From contig DATAWK010000025.1 in assembly GCA_036267255.1 (NCBI GenBank), positions 62,001-126,000 on the forward strand: 64,000 bases of DNA, written 5' to 3'. The notes beneath the pieces are model-generated. The model saw only the letters and a program-made list of their open reading frames with translations, did not search any database and was not told where the DNA came from. This stretch comes from DATAWK01 sp036267255 (GTDB lineage Bacteria > Acidobacteriota > Terriglobia > Terriglobales > Acidobacteriaceae). Of the stretch, positions 61,925-64,000 are shown piece by piece. The position numbers were made by a program, and so were the translations under genes. The first letter of the stretch is position 1; every line of letters begins with the position of its first letter.

Positions 61925-64000
61925 ATGAATGGAAGGCTCGTTGAAAAGCTTAGGCCCGTCGTTGATGAACATGGAAACATTATCGGAGTGCGCCCTCCTC
62001 GCCGGTTTGGCCACCTGCTGAGATTCGTATGGTTAGCAGCAATCGTCGTGATTGTTGTCCTCACCGTCTTCCTCGGCATCATCCAAAAGTGGCTCTGGAT
62101 GCGACAGCTTGACTATGCCGGCATCTTTTGGACCCTTCTATCTGTGCGGTGGGCGATGTTCGGAGCCGCTTTTGTTTTTGGCTTTCTCTATTTGTGGATC
62201 AATCTTCGCTTTGCAGCCAGGAGCATCGATACATCTCATGCAGGCAGTTTTCTTGACAAATTTGTCGATCCAAACGCTGCATCAAATAGAAAAATCAACT
62301 TCGATGTAAACCCTCGGTTCGTATCGTTGGCCATCAGTACCGTCTCGGCGGCCATCGCCTTGATGTTTGCGCTGGGTATTTCCGCACAATGGGACCTCTA
62401 CCTCCGGTTTCGCTATGGAGGATCCTTTGGATTGTCCGACCCTCTGTTCAGGGTCGATCTGGGGTTCTACCTCTTCCGTCTCCCTTTCTATGAACTCGTG
62501 CAAAGCAGCATTACTTTTCTGACTTTCTTCGCTCTCGCAATCGCGTTTTGCCTTCACGTATTTTTCAGACCACCGCAGCTGGGTCGAGGCTCCAGATTCG
62601 ACATACAAGGAAAGACGGCCAAACACTTTTCCGTGCTGCTTTTGATTTTGACGGCCAACTGGGGATGGAGCTTTTATCTGTCCCACTACGATCTCGTCTA
62701 TTCCACACTGGGCATCGTTTATGGAGCCGGCTATACGGCGGCTCATGTGACCAGGGTCGCACTTTGGATAATGATGGGTGTCTCGGCGCTAGGGTGTATA
62801 TTTCTCGCGCTCAATTTCTTCCGCCCGCGATTCACCGCAGTGATTGTGGGCATTGGGATCTATGCAGTGCTCTATATCGTCGGAGTTGTAGCTTTGCCGG
62901 CGTTGTTTCAGCAGTTTGTCGTCCAGCCAAGTGAACTGAGTCTTGAGACGCCATATTTGAAAAATTACATCGAGTTCACTCGAAAGGCTTACAAGCTGGA
63001 TACGATCCAGGAAACGGCCTACCCCTCTCTTACTGATCTGACTCCGGAGATCATCTCCAGAAACCAAGATACGATCCAGAATATTCGCCTCTGGGACAAG
63101 CGTCCGTTGCTACAGACGTATCAGCAAACGCAAGCGATACGTCTCTACTACCAGTTCTATAACGTCGATGTCGATCGCTACGATCTGGCTGATGGGTATC
63201 ACCAGGTAATGCTGGCCACGCGCGAACTCTCCGCGGAGTTACCATCGGATGCGCAAACCTGGGTAAATCAGTATCTGCAATTCACTCATGGTTACGGCTT
63301 GGTTATGAATTCTGTTTCCAACTCTATTAACGGCGGTTTTCCGCAATATCTGCTTGAAAATGTTCCGCCAGAATCTAAATTTGGCCTGAATATAACGCAG
63401 CCCGGAATTTACTACGGGGAGGTTTCACCCGGCTATAAGATTGTCGCGACCGGAATCAAGGAATTCGATTATCCCAAGGGTAATGAAAATGTTTATACAA
63501 GTTATCAGGGAAAAGGCGGTATTCCTCTGGATAGCTTGTGGAAGAGGCTTCTATTTGCATGGACGCAGAAGGACATTAACATCCTGCTCACTTCTTATCT
63601 CAGGCCACAAAGCAGAATTCAGATTTGGCGCAGCGTCCAGGAGCGCGTATCCCAGATTGCTCCGTTTTTACTGCTCGATAAAGACCCCTACGCTGTATTG
63701 AGCAAAGGGAAACTTTACTGGATACAGGATGCGTATACGGTCTCGGATCACTTTCCCTATTCAAGTCCCCTGGCAAATGGCCCGGCACAGGGAATGAATT
63801 ACATTCGCAACTCTGTAAAGATCGTTGTGGACATGTATGACGGAACGGTTTCCTTTTACGTCATGGATCCCAAAGATCCTGTTCTTGATGTTTACCGGCG
63901 CGCATTCCCGGGCGTTTTTAGAAACATAAAGGAAATGTCTGCCGATCTGAAGAGCCATCTGCGCTATCCGGAGGATCTGTTTACCATCCAGGCCGCACAA
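61925..64000 (+). CDS. UPF0182 family membrane protein (C-terminus beyond window)
   Basis: An ATG at 61925 with AGGAAAA upstream opens a frame of 692 codons to the last base. After a short head come seven membrane helices in the first 330 residues (for example LAAIVVIVVLTVFLGIIQKW), with family lines FGLSDPLFRVDLGFYLFRLP and PYLKNYIEFTRKAYKLD. A large extracytoplasmic domain follows (LFAWTQKDINILLTSYLRPQ, then ILRTIKIVVDMYDGTVSFY-like sequence). UPF0182 proteins are usually 900-1000 residues and have no known function. The gene is divergent from padR. Confidence 0.92.
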   Translation, partial: MNGRLVEKLRPVVDEHGNIIGVRPPRRFGHLLRFVWLAAIVVIVVLTVFLGIIQKWLWMRQLDYAGIFWTLLSVRWAMFGAAFVFGFLYLWINLRFAARSIDTSHAGSFLDKFVDPNAASNRKINFDVNPRFVSLAISTVSAAIALMFALGISAQWDLYLRFRYGGSFGLSDPLFRVDLGFYLFRLPFYELVQSSITFLTFFALAIAFCLHVFFRPPQLGRGSRFDIQGKTAKHFSVLLLILTANWGWSFYLSHYDLVYSTLGIVYGAGYTAAHVTRVALWIMMGVSALGCIFLALNFFRPRFTAVIVGIGIYAVLYIVGVVALPALFQQFVVQPSELSLETPYLKNYIEFTRKAYKLDTIQETAYPSLTDLTPEIISRNQDTIQNIRLWDKRPLLQTYQQTQAIRLYYQFYNVDVDRYDLADGYHQVMLATRELSAELPSDAQTWVNQYLQFTHGYGLVMNSVSNSINGGFPQYLLENVPPESKFGLNITQPGIYYGEVSPGYKIVATGIKEFDYPKGNENVYTSYQGKGGIPLDSLWKRLLFAWTQKDINILLTSYLRPQSRIQIWRSVQERVSQIAPFLLLDKDPYAVLSKGKLYWIQDAYTVSDHFPYSSPLANGPAQGMNYIRNSVKIVVDMYDGTVSFYVMDPKDPVLDVYRRAFPGVFRNIKEMSADLKSHLRYPEDLFTIQAAQ

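Overview
The window carries chromosomal genes of a Gram-negative, flagellated bacterium, most probably an acidobacterium (Acidobacteriaceae/Terriglobia type). Three lineage-typical signs support this: a duplicated MacB/FtsX permease of the 'acidobacterial duplicated orphan permease' (ADOP) type with its PadR regulator (58669-61658), a VWFA-domain protein of the acidobacterial family (34425-35363), and divergent, lineage-flavoured versions of FliO, FliJ, FliK and Hfq. I cannot name the genus. No insertion sequence, tRNA, rRNA, CRISPR array or phage gene was recognised.

Region 1 (1-15427) is one long flagellar block on the minus strand. In the order of transcription it reads flgB-flgC-fliE-fliF-fliG-fliH-fliI-fliJ-fliK-flgD-flgE, a strong hairpin, then fliL-fliN-fliO-fliP-fliQ-fliR (cut by the window edge). 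It encodes the rod, MS ring, switch, export gate, export ATPase and hook. fliM is not in its usual place between fliL and fliN. Upstream lie a sigma-54 activator without an HTH domain (15576-16973) and an OmpR-type regulator (17016-17699). A -24/-12 promoter match precedes flgB, and rpoN itself is at 23057-24796.

Region 2 (18166-42147) is mostly housekeeping: dienelactone hydrolase, priA, the lptCA-lptB-rpoN-hpf-rapZ cluster, glyQS, recO, a 7Fe ferredoxin, an Hfq-like protein with an inositol-phosphatase-family protein, a secreted VWA protein, a MoaD-MoaE fusion, DUF488, lon, pheA, a UbiA prenyltransferase and a triple-BON lipid/periplasm protein.

Region 3 (42328-50461) is an outer-membrane assembly operon on the minus strand: a BamA/TamA-like Omp85 protein with seven apparent POTRA repeats, a SurA-like chaperone without a PPIase domain, and TamB. 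The three are joined by one-base TAATG stop/start overlaps. The covalent LptC-LptA fusion in region 2 adds a second unusual envelope transport machine.

Region 4 (50718-58648, plus strand) holds a ThiF/MoeB-type E1 enzyme, an ECF sigma factor with a small zinc-finger anti-sigma factor, shikimate kinase, an AI-2E-family permease, and a cluster of ctaB (heme O synthase), an ABC-2 exporter pair, DUF420 and a small membrane protein, which looks like cytochrome-oxidase assembly. Region 5 (58669-64000) holds the frameshifted ADOP permease, its PadR regulator and the first 692 codons of a UPF0182 membrane protein.

I found no clearly new stand-alone system such as a defence island. The most interesting items are the seven-POTRA Omp85/SurA-like/TamB operon, the LptC-LptA fusion, the MoaD-MoaE fusion with an internal Gly-Gly, the Hfq variant, the HTH-less sigma-54 activator with a matching promoter, the missing fliM, and a small acidic reading frame hidden between fliN and fliO.
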